64,000 bases of DNA. Source: Adiantum capillus-veneris (Eukaryota > Streptophyta > Polypodiopsida > Polypodiales > Pteridaceae). Where the stretch lies: positions 63,875,753 through 63,939,752 of the forward strand of contig CM043959.1 in assembly GCA_014529385.2 (NCBI GenBank). Direction: 5' to 3'. Both the position numbers and the translations under genes were made by a program. This document shows, piece after piece, positions 11,030-22,604 of this stretch. How positions within the stretch are numbered: position 1 is the first letter of the stretch; each line of letters begins with the position of its first letter. A model generated the notes under the pieces. That model was given only the letters and a program-made list of their open reading frames with translations. It had not been told where the DNA came from and did no database searches.

Positions 11030-12760
11030 GAAAAAAGGGTGAAAACCGTATTTTGGCCAAAATGACCATGACTTTGAAATTGTAACAATTTGATGGTAGA
11101 GACCTCAAAAATGATCCAAATTCAAAAATTTGTGGATCAAGGGCATCAACAGACTCTCTAAATGCAATCTCAGAAGTTTGGCTAGATTTTGTGGAGGAAC
11201 ATGGGTCACGATCCATGTTCCCCTGAGACCAATTTTGGTGAAAAGTGACCAGCTACATGGTGCATCAATGGGATATTGCTCTGATCAAGTTTGCTTGAAA
11301 GAAAAACTCAAAAATCACATCAGAATTGGCTGTTAGGGATAAAACAGCAAAAACAAGATTTCAAACACAAAATAGGATAAATCTTGAGATCTTGGATCCA
11401 AATTCAAAAGGGGTGAGATTTGGCTTCTACAGGACATAGAGAACCGACAAAACAAAATTCATGAAAAAATGATGCCATACATGGATCGTGATCCATGTAC
11501 CTTTTGACATTTTGGGTTGATATTTGACAAGTACATCCTTGATAACTAGTGGAACAACTTTGCCAAAAGGGACAACAACAAAAAATGAAAAAAGTTGGTC
11601 AAAATAGGCCAATACAGAAACTAGTCAAAGACCGCAAGGCAAACAGAAAAACTCACTTTTGACTAGGAAAAAGTTGTCCAAATTCAAAAATATTTGGATA
11701 AGAGTATCACCGTAACATGTACTACAAGCTGACCAAGTTTCATGTCAATAAGAGGTTAAGCATGGATTGCGATCCATGTACCTCATGAAAAAATTTTGAA
11801 ATTTTTTTGGCTAAGATTTAAGCAATAGGTAGTTGAGACATAGACAAATACTTTTCCCAAAAAAACCAAATGCAAAAATGTTGTTTAAAGTGGTCAAAAG
11901 AGCCAAAAACAGAACATTCTCAAAACTTCCGGAGCAAAGTGTAGAAGTCAGTTTTGGTAGGGCAAAACTGATCCAAATTCAAAAAGATTTATGGAGCAAG
12001 CTATAAACATCATAAGCTATCAGTACACCAAAAATTTAGATCCAAAAGTGGTAGAAAATGAATTGCGATCCATGTACCCCTAAGAAATTTTTGGACAAAA
12101 GCTTTTCCAACCTGTGTAGCAGAGACCATTGTGAACAAAAGTCCCCAAAGAATTTTTGTCAAAAAAGTTCAAAAAAGTGGGTGAAAAGAACCAAAAACTG
12201 TTCAAAGAGAACCTAGGGATTGACTTTTACATGGCCTAAACAAGTCCAAATCACACAAAAGCCACATAGTTAGGACTAGTGGACCAAGGGCGTGTGCCAA
12301 GTTTCAGTACCTTCTGACACATACATACATGGACCGCGATCCATGGTCCTTTTTCACCGATTGATAACATATTTGCACCATAGCTAGAGCACATCACAGC
12401 GAGTCTAGTGGTCTTTTCAAAAGTGAATTTGGATATCAAAAACCAAACCAGAAGCCCAAAACTGCCAAGTACTCTGACAAAGTGCCAGAACTGACCTAAT
12501 TTCCAATCCAAAGGTCCATTTTCAAAAGAATTGATACCATAGGACCTCCTAATCATGTTGAATCTGAAGGTACCAAGAAAAGTTAATTTGGGCTCCAAAC
12601 ATGGATCGCGATCCATGTACCCATAGTGACAGCTTGACTTGAAATTTTCCAGATCAGTAGGGAATACATAATGGAACATATCCCCAAGTCCAATTTTGAA
12701 AAGGGAGCAAAACTGGTGACATACCAAAAACCAGTGTGCAAACCTAGTATTGGGCATTTG
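11030..12760 (+). repeat. Six tandem ~280-bp units, each with palindrome CATGGATCGCGATCCATG
   Basis: The palindromic core starts at 11200, 11480, 11761, 12057, 12328 and 12600, giving spacings of 280, 281, 296, 271 and 272. The best copies (11480, 12600) extend as TACATGG...CCATGTA, and a CCC/CCT usually follows. A second landmark, GATCCAAATTCAAAA or GTCCAAATTCAAAA, precedes the palindrome by about 85 bp at 11113, 11395, 11677 and 11970, and in degraded form near 12244. Between the landmarks the units are strongly diverged, so the palindrome is conserved above its background. The array lies in the non-coding leader between the primer-binding site and gag. Confidence 0.85.
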
Positions 12761-13214
12761 ACCTATAAAAATAAGTCCAAATCTAAAAAGATGGCTGGAC
12801 TTGATCTGAGATGGTTGGACAACTCCAAGAGATGGATTTGAGATTCAGCTGCCAAGAGATCAAGTCCAAATCTCTTTGGCTTGTCCAAATCTCAAGTTTG
12901 AGCTAAAAATACCTTATGGAGACCAAGATACAAGCGAGAGTTCCTGTGTTCTGGTCCTGAAATTGTTTTGAGTGCTGTTTCAAATGCAGTTTATCAAAAG
13001 TGCTCTAACGTTTGATACACAACTCCAAATTGAGTCAGGTATAGCGAGGAAGAAATCTTGCGGGCAATAGTACTTTTCTAGGTACCCCAAGACTAGTTTC
13101 CAGAGACCAAAAAGTCACAAATTCTTGACTTTTGAGAGATCTTACTAGGGGCAAAAAGGGATAAGTTGCAATAAGCCAAGTTGGGCTTGTCAAGGACTAT
13201 CTTGAGAGTTTTGA

Positions 13215-14885
13215 GTGACCTTGACCATGACAAATCATCCACCACCAGGGTTTTCTACTCCATTGAGAGACATGAAAAACGCAAGAAACGCTACATTGAA
13301 GACAACAGTGGGATTGGGAGAATACCTAGAGGAGAAGCATCCTCTGATCAACAAACCGAACGTGAGATTCATTAGAACCAATGAAGCCATGCGAGTTCTT
13401 ACGGATTACACTCATGAGGGCTTGTATAGGTTCACAAACGGGGATCAATATATCTTATACAAGTGTGTAGAACCCTATGCTGGAGAGATGCCATTCCATA
13501 AGAACCTCTATGCATTCACGTATACAAATTCCCACGGAGTGCAAGTTTTGATGGTAGATAAGTATGGAAGAGAGTACAAACTTATCGATCCAATTGACTT
13601 AGAACAATACACATACAAGGGTACTCCGATCTCTACTTGTTTCCAGACAAAAACGATGCCAGAGTACACATCAAAGAGGATTCCACTGGGATTTTCTCCA
13701 AGACGAGAGGAGAGCATGAGAGACGTCTTCCCAAGAGACCACAATTTGGTTAGATTAGTGACTGAACCACAATGATTAAGACCATATCAAGTGGCTCAAT
13801 GTGTTAAAACAAAAAACAATGGGTCTTGCAATCCATATGCTCACGTCTCACTCTTCAAACAAGTTTTGAGAGTTGAACAGATTGCATATTTCCATACACA
13901 GTATGAGGGACTTGGATTGACATAAGAAGGAACGGCTTTGACATGGTTCCAACCTCTAAACAGAGATGATTTCCCAAACATAGCACAACTCTTACAAGAG
14001 TTTGTAGAGGAGTTCTTAAAAAGGGGAATCAAACAAAACACTGTGTCACAGGTCTACGTTTTCAAACAAAAAAAGACCAAAAGAGTGAAGGAAGCTCTAC
14101 TTCGCTTCAAACAATACATATACAGATGTCCTGTGAGAGAGCTATGGCAAGATGAGAGGCTATCAGTTTTCTTCATAGAGGACTTGAGTAATGAAACTCT
14201 CAAAAAGGACCTACATTTATAAGGATGCATGACGTTTGACCAAGTCACTAGAGAAGCTCTATATCTAGTTGACAATTGTAAGGCCTATGGAGAGGTGACT
14301 GAAGATACAAACAACACGACTAGTAGTGCCTCATCTCCAAAGAGCAAATCAACAACAAAGAAAGGTGTTCAAACTCCTTGGGAACTAATCATTGATCAAG
14401 TGGTCGAGGGAGTTACTAGAAGAATAAACCAAGGCTACAAACAAAACCAAAAGGTACAACAGCCTCAATTGAGGAGATGTAATACTTGTGGAGGGGATCA
14501 CCCCACTCCATGGTGTAGCACTCAACCAAAGATGCAAAAAATGCTAGGGTAGCAACCACATCTTTTGAATGATGGTGGGGTAGTAGTTAGCTACGCTCAA
14601 CCAGCACATGGAGTACTGATTTTTCATATTCCACAACCCATGAAAAATTAGTACTCCATGTATGTGAATACGCTCATGTTCATAGCCAATCATGAGTATG
14701 GGTCAAAGAACATTCTTACCAGGCAAGAACAACCATTGGCTAGATCACCAGCTATGAAACAAGAAGGTCCATGATATGAATGTGGAGGTGACCATTGGGC
14801 ACAAAGTTGTCCAAACAAGGGTCCTTAAATAGAAATATTTGTATTTTGCGAACGTTGTGGGAGAGACCATCTATGCCAGCACTGT
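13215..14885 (+). pseudogene. Gag polyprotein with three zinc knuckles (broken)
   Basis: The reading starts at ATG 13215 and is open to 13775. It continues in segments 13938-14222 and 14229-14552, with stops between. The middle part (13938-14222) has the helical pattern of retrotransposon Gag capsid, including 'ALTWFQPLNRDDF' and 'RVKEALLRFKQY'. The C-terminal part carries three nucleic-acid-binding knuckles of the same unusual spacing, C-X2-C-X3-H-X4-C: CNTCGGDHPTPWC (14478-14516), a second one whose first Cys codon has become TGA (14772-14810), and CERCGRDHLCQHC (14847-14885). Typical retroviral knuckles have four residues before the His. The repeated GGDH/GRDH core suggests internal duplication. 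Confidence 0.75.
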
Positions 14886-16880
14886 GCTAAAAATCCAGAC
14901 TACAAAGGGAAAACAACAATGAATGTTGTAGGCGTGATGCCTTCTTTAAGTGGATCTGAGATAGAACCCGCCATTCCTTTAAACATGATGACTTGAGCTC
15001 AAGCTCAAGAAGCTGCTAAAAACACAATCGTTGAGGAGTAACCCACATTGCTTGTAACTTACCGGTGAGAATAGGAAGAAAATCATGGAAAGCCAAAAGG
15101 GATAAAATGAAAGCAAAGAGGTTGCAAGAGAAAGCTGCCTTGGAAACTAAACTGCACCAAATCAAAGAGCAGCTTAAACATGAGAAAGAAAGCAAGAAAA
15201 ATGCAGAAGGACCTAAAAAGTCAAAGACTAACTCAGAAGGTTCATTCTTGGTCGACAAAACCTTTGAACCTTTGGATGCAATCTTGAAAGCTTATGATGC
15301 TAGGTTAAAGACCAACCAAACCCAGAAGGATATATGAATAGCGTATCCTCACCCGGGGTATGAAAAAGAGAGGTTGCAAATGTGAAAGGAGCTCATCCAA
15401 AAGGTCCATGCTCTTATGGAACCAGTTCCAGATGCTCCGAAAATGGAGGTGCTAGTCCGCGAAAAATCCAGGAATTGGAAAGTCTTGGTATTGTAAACAA
15501 AGACCAAGAAGAGACAGGAGTTGAGGCACTTTTAGATACAAGGGAAGTAGAGGGAAGTAGCCAATACCACAGATGGGGTGGGTTCACAAGCAATGATGCC
15601 TATTCCGGATGTAGAAGAACCGTGGCCACAATCCTTATGGGAATTGATCAGAAACCAAAAAGATGGTAGTGCTACTTTAAAGTCAGCACCTATCCCTGAA
15701 ATAAATATGGATCACAAATTTTTCACAGGGGATATAAGATCTTTATATGGGGATGTCGGGTCTGTCTCATCTGAAGAGAGTAAACCATGCTCTCTAAAGA
15801 CTTTGCCATCTTTCATAGGAGAACTCAAAACAAAATCAGAGGTTAAAATGGTACCTTCTCAGTGGAAAGTCACACCAAAAATGATGGATACCAAGAGCTT
15901 TCATGACTTGATGTCTTCTCCTATACAATGCATACTTTATCTCTCAGAGCTATTAAATATTAGACCGCATCTATGGGGCCAAATGGGCAAAAACCTGGAA
16001 AACATGGGATTGAAAATTCCTTCACGTGACCAACTTGCGGACAAAAACATGGATGACACCTTGCCTAAGAAGCCACAGACAAAGCCAGTACCAGTAAATA
16101 AGGTGGGTGACTACTGTGAAGGAGAAGAAGGAAACACCACCTTACCACTTGAGTACAAAGGAGTAAATACGGTTGCTATACTAGATAGTGGGGTATGAAT
16201 TGCCATTGAAACCAAAGAAATATGGAAAAAATGGGGAAAGCTTGCTCTTACAAAAACACGAATGAAACTGCAATTAGCAGATGGATACATTGAGAGACCA
16301 ATAGGAATATTAGAACAAAATCATTGTATCCTCATGTGCCATAGAGTATGAGCACACCTTTGCCATAATGGAATTTGACAAGAGTATCAACTTCGCCATC
16401 AGATTGGGCAAACCATTCATAAGTCAGCTCAAAATGGTACAAGATTAGGGTTATGACTATATCTACCGAAGAAACAAGGATGTCACTACAAAGATCAGTG
16501 TCATGGACCATAGTTACAGAGATGTGGAACAAACCCCTCGAGAGAAATTAAACTCCACAACTGACCAAGAAGGAGAAAAACCTACTTGGCTGCAAAAAAA
16601 AGCTCACAATTGGACGTGTGGAGCTTCTGAGGGTGGTAGTTTGAAAAAAGAGGATTGCATTCATGATGGTTCAGTACACAACGAGGTGTATGTACCAGAA
16701 CCATTTCCAAAGGAGTTATTTGAACCCTTTGGATGGGATCAAATACTAGTGACTCTTGATATTTGCATGAATGAGGTGACCCTGACTAAATTTTGCGATG
16801 AAGATGGCTATGACATAACTCCCTTATTTACGATAAAGGTGTTGAAGGAAGCTAATGAAGTTTGGGAGTGTGAAGTAGTG
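14886..16880 (+). pseudogene. Gag-Pol linker and aspartic protease remnant
   Basis: Open segments at 15065-15337 (Lys/Glu-rich, coiled-coil-like), 15578-16198 and 16503-16883 continue downstream of gag. The second ends 'VNTVAILDSGV', with the hydrophobic-hydrophobic-D-S-G signature of a retroviral-type aspartic protease, followed past a TGA by a beta-rich segment with 'MKLQLADGYIERPIGIL'. A frameshift near 16320 precedes '...HTFAIMEFDKSINFAIRLGKPF', which reads like the second half of the protease fold. The final segment (to 16883) resembles linker upstream of RT, but no RT motif is present before homology ends. Confidence 0.55.
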
Positions 16881-16906
16881 TAAGACTTCTTACAAAGAGG
16901 ATTAGA

Positions 16907-17481
16907 GCAGACAACCGGTAGCTCATAAGATGTTGATGGATCCCAAAAGTCCTTGACTTCTTCAATTTTTTGTCCATCCCAAAAATCAACAATGCTTCTT
17001 TGGTTGCTAATTGCATCTCCATTGAGCCATTTTTCTTTGTGCCTCCATAAACATAGTAGCTCGTGGCAATAAGTGCTACTCTTTGCCAATAGCTTTAGTT
17101 GAGGCCCGATAGGAATGTAGTCAAAGGAAAGCATTGATTTCCTTGCTTTGGCACAAACTGGACACTTCTCGCAGCATTCCAAGCAATCACGTTTAAGCCT
17201 CGATGATAATGGTCCACCTTTACATGTGCACTTAAGAACCTCTCCTGTAAAGTTGTCCTCATTGCTTGGTTGAAGAAGCTTGGGTGGATGCTTGGCTACA
17301 TCACTACCTGTGCAGATGCGATAGCGCAAGGAAGAAACCATGCCAAGACCTTTAAGCATGGTTTGCAATTGATCCCAACAAGCCGGAATTTGAATCCCTC
17401 CAAGGTCACCTTCCCATGTAGGAGGAAGTTGAACTAATAGCTTAGCCATGCTTCTCTTGGAAGCATTTTTAATCACTCTAG

Positions 17482-17518
<37 letters not shown>

Positions 17519-18247
17519 GTCTCCAAATAGGATGTGAAGCATTCTATCTTGCACACCTATTGGTAGTTTATGTTCATCCCATAAATTTCGGAGCTCTAGT
17601 ATCCTCTCAACTAGCTCCAAGTATAGAGGAGAAGATTGATTTTCTTAAGTCTCACTAATAGACATTGGCTCATCAATGATGTCATCGCCATCACCATCAA
17701 ACTTAGAGACTTGAGCCTGATGTTCATCATTGTCTTCCATGTTTCCTTCTGAATCTAGTGGAGAAGATAAACCAAAACTATTTTTGAAGCTTTCAAAGTT
17801 ATGTGCCAAAGCTTGATGGCGATAATAGGTTGATGCATGAACTTGTCTACCACCTGCACAATACATGTTACATGTGCACCATGTATTTCTTTGAGAATTG
17901 TTGGGCTTCTTGCCTTGTCCCATGGCTAGGGTAGGTGTTGCATTATGGGGTCCATCAATGTGTTCGGCTAGATGGTTAATTGCTCTACTATCACTCAAGT
18001 CATTGGCAAGATCTAGTCTTTGTTCTGAATCCATTTTTTGTTTTTTGCTAATGGAAGGATGGAGATTTCCTAGAACGTCTTGTTGTTTGTGGTGATAAAA
18101 GGTACGCTTGGTTACAAGGCACCAGCCATTGTTGGAATGCTTGCAAAGATAATTGCAATCACACTTCGAAAACTGTGTTCTCTCCATAATTGTCAAAGAA
18201 AAATAACTAGCCATGTTTGTAATATTCATTAAGCTACGACACAACAT
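16907..18247 (-). pseudogene. CACTA (En/Spm-like) transposase, N-terminal fragment
   Basis: One minus-strand frame from 18247 to about 16907, interrupted by a single TAA at 17645-17647. From the N-terminus: two finger-like segments of the same layout, CDCNYLCKH...RTFYHH (near 18160-18090) and CTCNMYCAGGRQVHASTYYRH (near 17890-17810); an acidic stretch 'EDNDEH', 'GDGDD' (~17730-17670); then a domain with 'LELRNLWDEHKLP', a Cys cluster 'CLECCEKCPVC' (~17190-17150) and 'DYIPIGPQLKLL', followed by 'FWDGQKIEEVKDFWDP'. The 'YIP--PQLK-L' segment and its following lines are typical of plant CACTA transposases just before the TNP2 catalytic domain. The catalytic D/E domain itself is missing: the fragment stops where the retroelement sequence begins. 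A 35-residue C run encodes an abnormal polyglycine insert. Terminal repeats were not found. Confidence 0.6.
17482..17516. repeat. Poly(C)35 homopolymer inside the transposase frame
   Basis: Thirty-five consecutive C on the + strand, read as about eleven glycines on the minus strand without breaking the flanking transposase frame. Its length may be imprecise, because such runs are hard to sequence. Confidence 0.9.
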
Positions 18248-20142
18248 GCTCTAAGAGAAATAAACTATGGCTTTCCAAGAGGTACTAGCCCATTCATCAA
18301 ACACAAATTCTCTCTCCATTACAAAGTTAAGCACTTCAATGCTCAGAGAAATAAACAAACATGAAAATACATAAATTACTTTAACTTCACAAGAAGTAAA
18401 TGATCTCATAAAAGCATTCTTCTATGTAACTTATTTTGAATCTACCAGGGCTTTTCATAAGTACAAAGTCGTTTTTCCGGGATGAGACGGATTATCATAC
18501 TCATTCTATAGTGCATCAATGATAATGGCATGTTTCCACCTCCATAGTGGGTCACTTTGTGATATTTGATTAGGCCTAACTTTTCTTTTGCCAACACTAA
18601 GTTTAAATTTCAATCCCAATCAACCAAATCATCAAGAAAAATCTTTTGTATATTCCAAACTTTTTTCCCCTTAGAAAATAAGTTATATCTTATTTCTGGC
18701 CATAACACTGTTATCTCCGAGCATTGCAAAAGATCTTGGCAATATTGTGATGCTAGATCTTCTCACAACTCACGAGAAAATGTTCATAAAAAGAAAGCTC
18801 GTTCTCCATCTTTTTGGAGCCGAGTGGACAAGTGATTTTGAAGAGACATTTTGAACTAGCAACCAAAGAACAATCAAAAGAATAGTAGTGATTTAGAATA
18901 TTAGCATTTTTAACCATCAAAATATTAGCATCTTTAACACATGGCAAACAATTACCGCAACACACGTACACACACATACACACGTTCATAAACCATTATC
19001 TCTACATAACATCAATCACTAATGAGTCCATGACTACAAGATGCGTAAATTCCTTCTTGAGTAAGAATGATTTTTATCTATGCCAACAAAATTTAGTGTA
19101 GAAACCTTCAAAGTCAATCACAATTATAGATTTTTTTTGGAGGAGGGGGGGGGGGATTTATAGGATCAGATTTTAAAGAATGATTAAAAGAAGAAAACCA
19201 CGGACTTGAGGCCAACAAAATTTAGTGTAAAAACCAAAAGCCAATTTAGTTTAGCATCTTTAACACAAAGCTAAGGAGTGTTCGGGAAAATTTTATTTTT
19301 CCAAGCATACAAAATTCCTTTCCTTGAATTTGCCAAGAGAAAATTTTAAGACATTTGGTTTACCTTTGGGGTTTTGACACTCTTTTTGCCCTCAAGCAGA
19401 AAACGGCACGATATTAAGCTAAGACACATTTTTGTCGAACACTTGGGAGCTTTTAAAGAATGATTAAAAGAAGGTTTTGTTTTGTTTTGTTTTTTCGAGC
19501 GCCTTGGGGGTAGTGTTCAGGAAAAGTGTGCCTCAGTTTAGCCTAGAGTCAGTTGCAAAATCAAAGTAGCCGGTTGAGGGGAGGGCAAGGAGAGGAAAAT
19601 TCCGTTTAAAATACATGGAAATAGTTTAATTTTGCCCTAATACCGGCTAGTATTGTAAAATTTCCGGGTTCATATTTGTCTTGGAGGGATTTTTAAATGT
19701 TTGTGAAAATCATTTTTCCCGAACTTATGCTCGAAAAAAACCTAGGTTTAGTGTAATCCCACCTACAAATTTTGAAATTTACCTCTAAAATTTATATTTG
19801 AAGGCGAGAAAACCTACAAATTTTTGAAAAAATTAGTGTAATTCGCGGTAAAAACCTTCAAATGTAGCAATTTACCTATGGTGTTTCACATATGTAGGTT
19901 TGCCAAGTTTTTGGAAAAAAGTGGGGTTTGGGGGGGGCGGGGGGCTTTTAAAGACGGATTAAAAGAACTTTTAAAAAGGTTACAAGATTTACCTGAGGTC
20001 CAACTGTGGCAGGTGCGCACGCGTGCAGTCGACGCGTGCAGTGCGTCGACTGCAATCTGCAGAGCGCAAGACAGGACGATGGCAGCAGAGCGTGTCACAG
20101 CAGGAAAGACGAACAACACAACAAGAAAGAGCGCAAGCTAAC

Positions 20143-20144
<2 letters not shown>
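18248..20144. other. Gene-free stretch with recurring TTTTAAAGAATGATTAAAAG motif
   Basis: No protein recognised. The phrase TTTTAAAGAATGATTAAAAG occurs at about 19172 and 19454, with a variant (TTTTAAAGACGGATTAAAAG) at about 19947. 'CCAACAAAATTTAGTGTA' occurs at about 19083 and 19213. The stretch 19830-19870 (TTAGTGTAATTCGCGGTAAA) resembles the reverse complement of 60180-60220. These are copies of an uncharacterised dispersed AT-rich repeat. A G-rich run lies at 19141-19155. Confidence 0.55.
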
Positions 20145-20175
<31 letters not shown>

Positions 20176-20198
20176 CAAGACGGGACGACGGCTCTCGG

Positions 20199-20233
<35 letters not shown>
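20145..20233. repeat. Paired (CT)n microsatellites
   Basis: Two CT tracts, 20145-20173 and 20201-20233, each preceded by ACGGCTCTC or GGCTCTCGGAG. This suggests a local duplication of a short CT-bearing unit. Confidence 0.9.
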
Positions 20234-20237
<4 letters not shown>

Positions 20238-20589
20238 CGTGTTCGTGCAGTATTCTCCTAAGCACTCTCTTTTGGGTGGCGGGAGGCTCAGATTGAACCT
20301 TATCTTTCTTGGCCTTTCACGTTTAGCTCTAGAAATTGAACTCCACTCATTTATGCCTTAAGCCTCTGTCACACTAGGACACCCGGCCCAAGCTAACATG
20401 GCAAAAAATGGATCTTGTAAGGAGATAAAGACCTTATCGTTCACAATATGCCTTGTTGATTGGAGGTTTTTATTAATGTCTTTGCTTCGACACTTAATTG
20501 CAATGGCCTAGACAAAATGTATTTTGTTAGGGATTATTGTCACAATCATTTCCACTAATTGTGCTTATAGATTCCTTAGCTAAGTTCAA

Positions 20590-20960
20590 TAACTTTCGAG
20601 GGAGGCTGCCCGCTTGCCCCTCTATTCTTTGCAATGGTTTCTCATCCAGTGGTGACATAGCTTGAGGATAGTGTTGTGAAAGGGGAGATTCAGGGACTCT
20701 CACACTGCCACAGGGCAAGCAATTGGTAAAATTATTTATGGACGATTCTCTGCTCTTCATAAAAGCCAACTCCTAGATGCTAAGGAGAACACTCGAGCTC
20801 GTCCAACTATTTGCAATTGCCTTGGGCTCGAAGTGTATCATCAAAAATCAAGATTGACTTTGCTCACTAAGAGTGACTCATTTGATCCCACTGAGTGGTT
20901 CGAAGAGATAGTATCAAAAGGCAAGTGTTCAAACATCACTTGGGGTAGATATCTAAGCAA
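20590..20960 (+). pseudogene. LINE reverse-transcriptase fragment (plant L1 type)
   Basis: The frame beginning near 20595 reads 'FEGGCPLAPLFFAMVSHP', the block preceding the RT active site in plant L1-type LINEs (QGCPLAPYLF). After a TAG and a frameshift it continues 'KLFMDDSLLFIKAN' (~20720-20765). That is the catalytic box with two intact aspartates, followed by 'LRRTLELVQLFAIALGSKC', equivalent to the thumb-proximal helix. Only about 120 residues of RT remain, with several stops. It is unrelated in detail to the LINE copies at 43-57 kb, which have a different active-site context. No endonuclease or 3' tail is recognisable. Confidence 0.65.
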
Positions 20961-21137
20961 GAAACAGTAAATATTTTGCTTTAGTTTGTTGCCTAGTGTG
21001 AGCATGGTATTTGATAGTTTTTTCTTATTTTACCCTTTACAATGTCCTCCATATTGTGATTTACATTTTGCTCCTCCATTACATATGATGCTGGATTTTT
21101 ACTACGTTATGCTAGAATCACAAGAGGGTTCTCTTGC
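20961..21137. other. Short gene-free stretch
   Basis: No coding or structural signal apart from leading into the foldback element. Confidence 0.4.
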
Positions 21138-21291
21138 TTGTGTTTGCCATTTTAAGGCCCAAGGGACCCTCAATAAGAGGGGTCACAAGGGTGCATAAAA
21201 TGGCCAAATACGGGCCCCTCTTTGGCCATTTCGAGCGCCCTAGTGGCCCCTATTTTTGAGGGTCCATGGGGCCTTAAAATGGCAAACACAA
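21138..21291. mobile_element. Foldback/MITE-like inverted repeat, 154 bp
   Basis: The left arm begins TTGTGTTTGCCATTTTAAGG and the right end reads CCTTAAAATGGCAAACACAA, a perfect 20-bp terminal inversion. The inversion continues imperfectly through almost the whole element (GGGACCCTCAATAAGAGG against the complement of CCCCTATTTTTGAGGGTCC; AAAATGGCC against GGCCATTTC), with a very short loop near 21215. RNA from it would form a near-complete hairpin of about 75 bp. No clear target-site duplication was identified. It may be a MITE, an inverted duplication, or a small-RNA precursor. Confidence 0.8.
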
Positions 21292-21543
21292 CCTTTTTTT
21301 TAATGCATGGACATGACATAGAGGTTGTGAGGTCCCCACCCCGCCGTCTCAAACGGAGGATGTGATGGTAAACCTAGTGGCCACTAGATCTATAGCAAAA
21401 GCAAACAAAGTGGTTCAGGGTTCATCTAGCGAACGATCTCCACATCGGCACTCTTATACAATCAAGGATAATAAATACCATTCAAAAAATAGAGTATGGG
21501 GTCCTCAGATGGTGATCGAATTAACGTTACATTAGGTGTCTAG

Positions 21544-21544
<1 letters not shown>

Positions 21545-21621
<77 letters not shown>
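21545..21621. repeat. Composite (CT)n(CA)n microsatellite
   Basis: About 22 CT units pass directly into about 16 AC units. Confidence 0.97.
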
Positions 21622-21623
<2 letters not shown>

Positions 21624-22507
21624 ATATTTGGGATCTTCAATGCTCTCTATGTATTTAGTCTCTCTCAAAAAAGGGAACCAAATCAAAAGTAACAAGGAAG
21701 GTCGTGTTTTGTGTGAAGCATAGATCTTATACTTTTAAAGTCTTCTGTAGTTCCACCTAACATGTGGCTTGGTTGGTATAATAGAGGATACCCGCTACAA
21801 ACATATTGATAGAGCATATTGTAGAGATAAAAACTCAAAGGGATATGGACGTTCTCCTTTTTTTTTTTTTGCAAAACTCACAATCGTGAGTAGATTATAT
21901 AATTGATCCTACCAAACAATTACAGATTCCTGCCATGCTCGTGATGAGCCCTCCCCCTTCCTGTTGTTCTTTGCATGATGGCGGCCTTGCGAATGCGTGC
22001 TGCTTTAATAGGCACAATAGAGAGAGAGGCATAGCCTCGTGATGAATAGAAACTCCCTTAACACTTGCTTCTTCGTACCTTCATCATCACCCTCTCCTCT
22101 CGTCTCTTCGTTACAAATGCTTTACAAAAAAAATTCCACTCTTGTGCAAAATCTTCTTCTCTTCTCTGCTTCACACCCCCCCACTCCCCTGCCCCTTTCC
22201 TCTCTGAGTGAGACTGTGTGTGTTTCTCTCTGTGTCACAAATGCTTAGATGTGCATTCTTTTATCTTGTTAATCACGTCCTTCTCACCCACCGCACAGAG
22301 AGTTGCGGCGCTCTTTTGTTGACAGTCCCCTCCGCCCCTTTGCGCCCCCATGGGCCTCTCTGTGTCCATGTCTCCACCCTATCGATCTCTAGCAACGTTG
22401 GTTTTGCTGTTAACAAAAAGACGTCACACCGCCCTCTTGATCCATATCATGTTGGTTTTTCTTCCAAGAAAGAGATGTCACACAACTTGCTAGCAGTGCA
22501 ACAAGGT

Positions 22508-22508
<1 letters not shown>
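21622..22508. other. Gene-free stretch
   Basis: No recognised gene. A short imperfect duplication is visible (GTTGGTTTT...AAGACGTCACAC at ~22398 and GTTGGTTTTTC...GAGATGTCACAC at ~22450). A T12 run lies near 21860. Confidence 0.5.

Positions 22509-22601
<93 letters not shown>
22509..22601. repeat. (CA)n microsatellite, about 93 bp
   Basis: Uninterrupted AC dinucleotides, about 46 units. Confidence 0.97.

Positions 22602-22604
<3 letters not shown>

Larger units (their letters stand above)
9745..16900 (+). mobile_element. Truncated Ty3/gypsy-type LTR element with repeat-bearing leader
   Basis: Order on the + strand: 5' LTR (9745-10647), primer-binding site with TTGGCGCCG, a 2.5-kb non-coding leader that includes a six-unit palindrome-bearing tandem array, gag (13215-14885) and an aspartic-protease remnant (~16150-16300). 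RT, RNase H, integrase and a 3' LTR are absent. The element ends near 16.88-16.92 kb against a minus-strand CACTA-like transposase fragment. The TGGCGCC primer site is the type used by many plant Ty3/gypsy elements such as the Athila/Tat group. The gag is broken by stops and shifts, so the copy is dead; the missing pol may be a deletion or may reflect a non-autonomous family. Confidence 0.7.
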
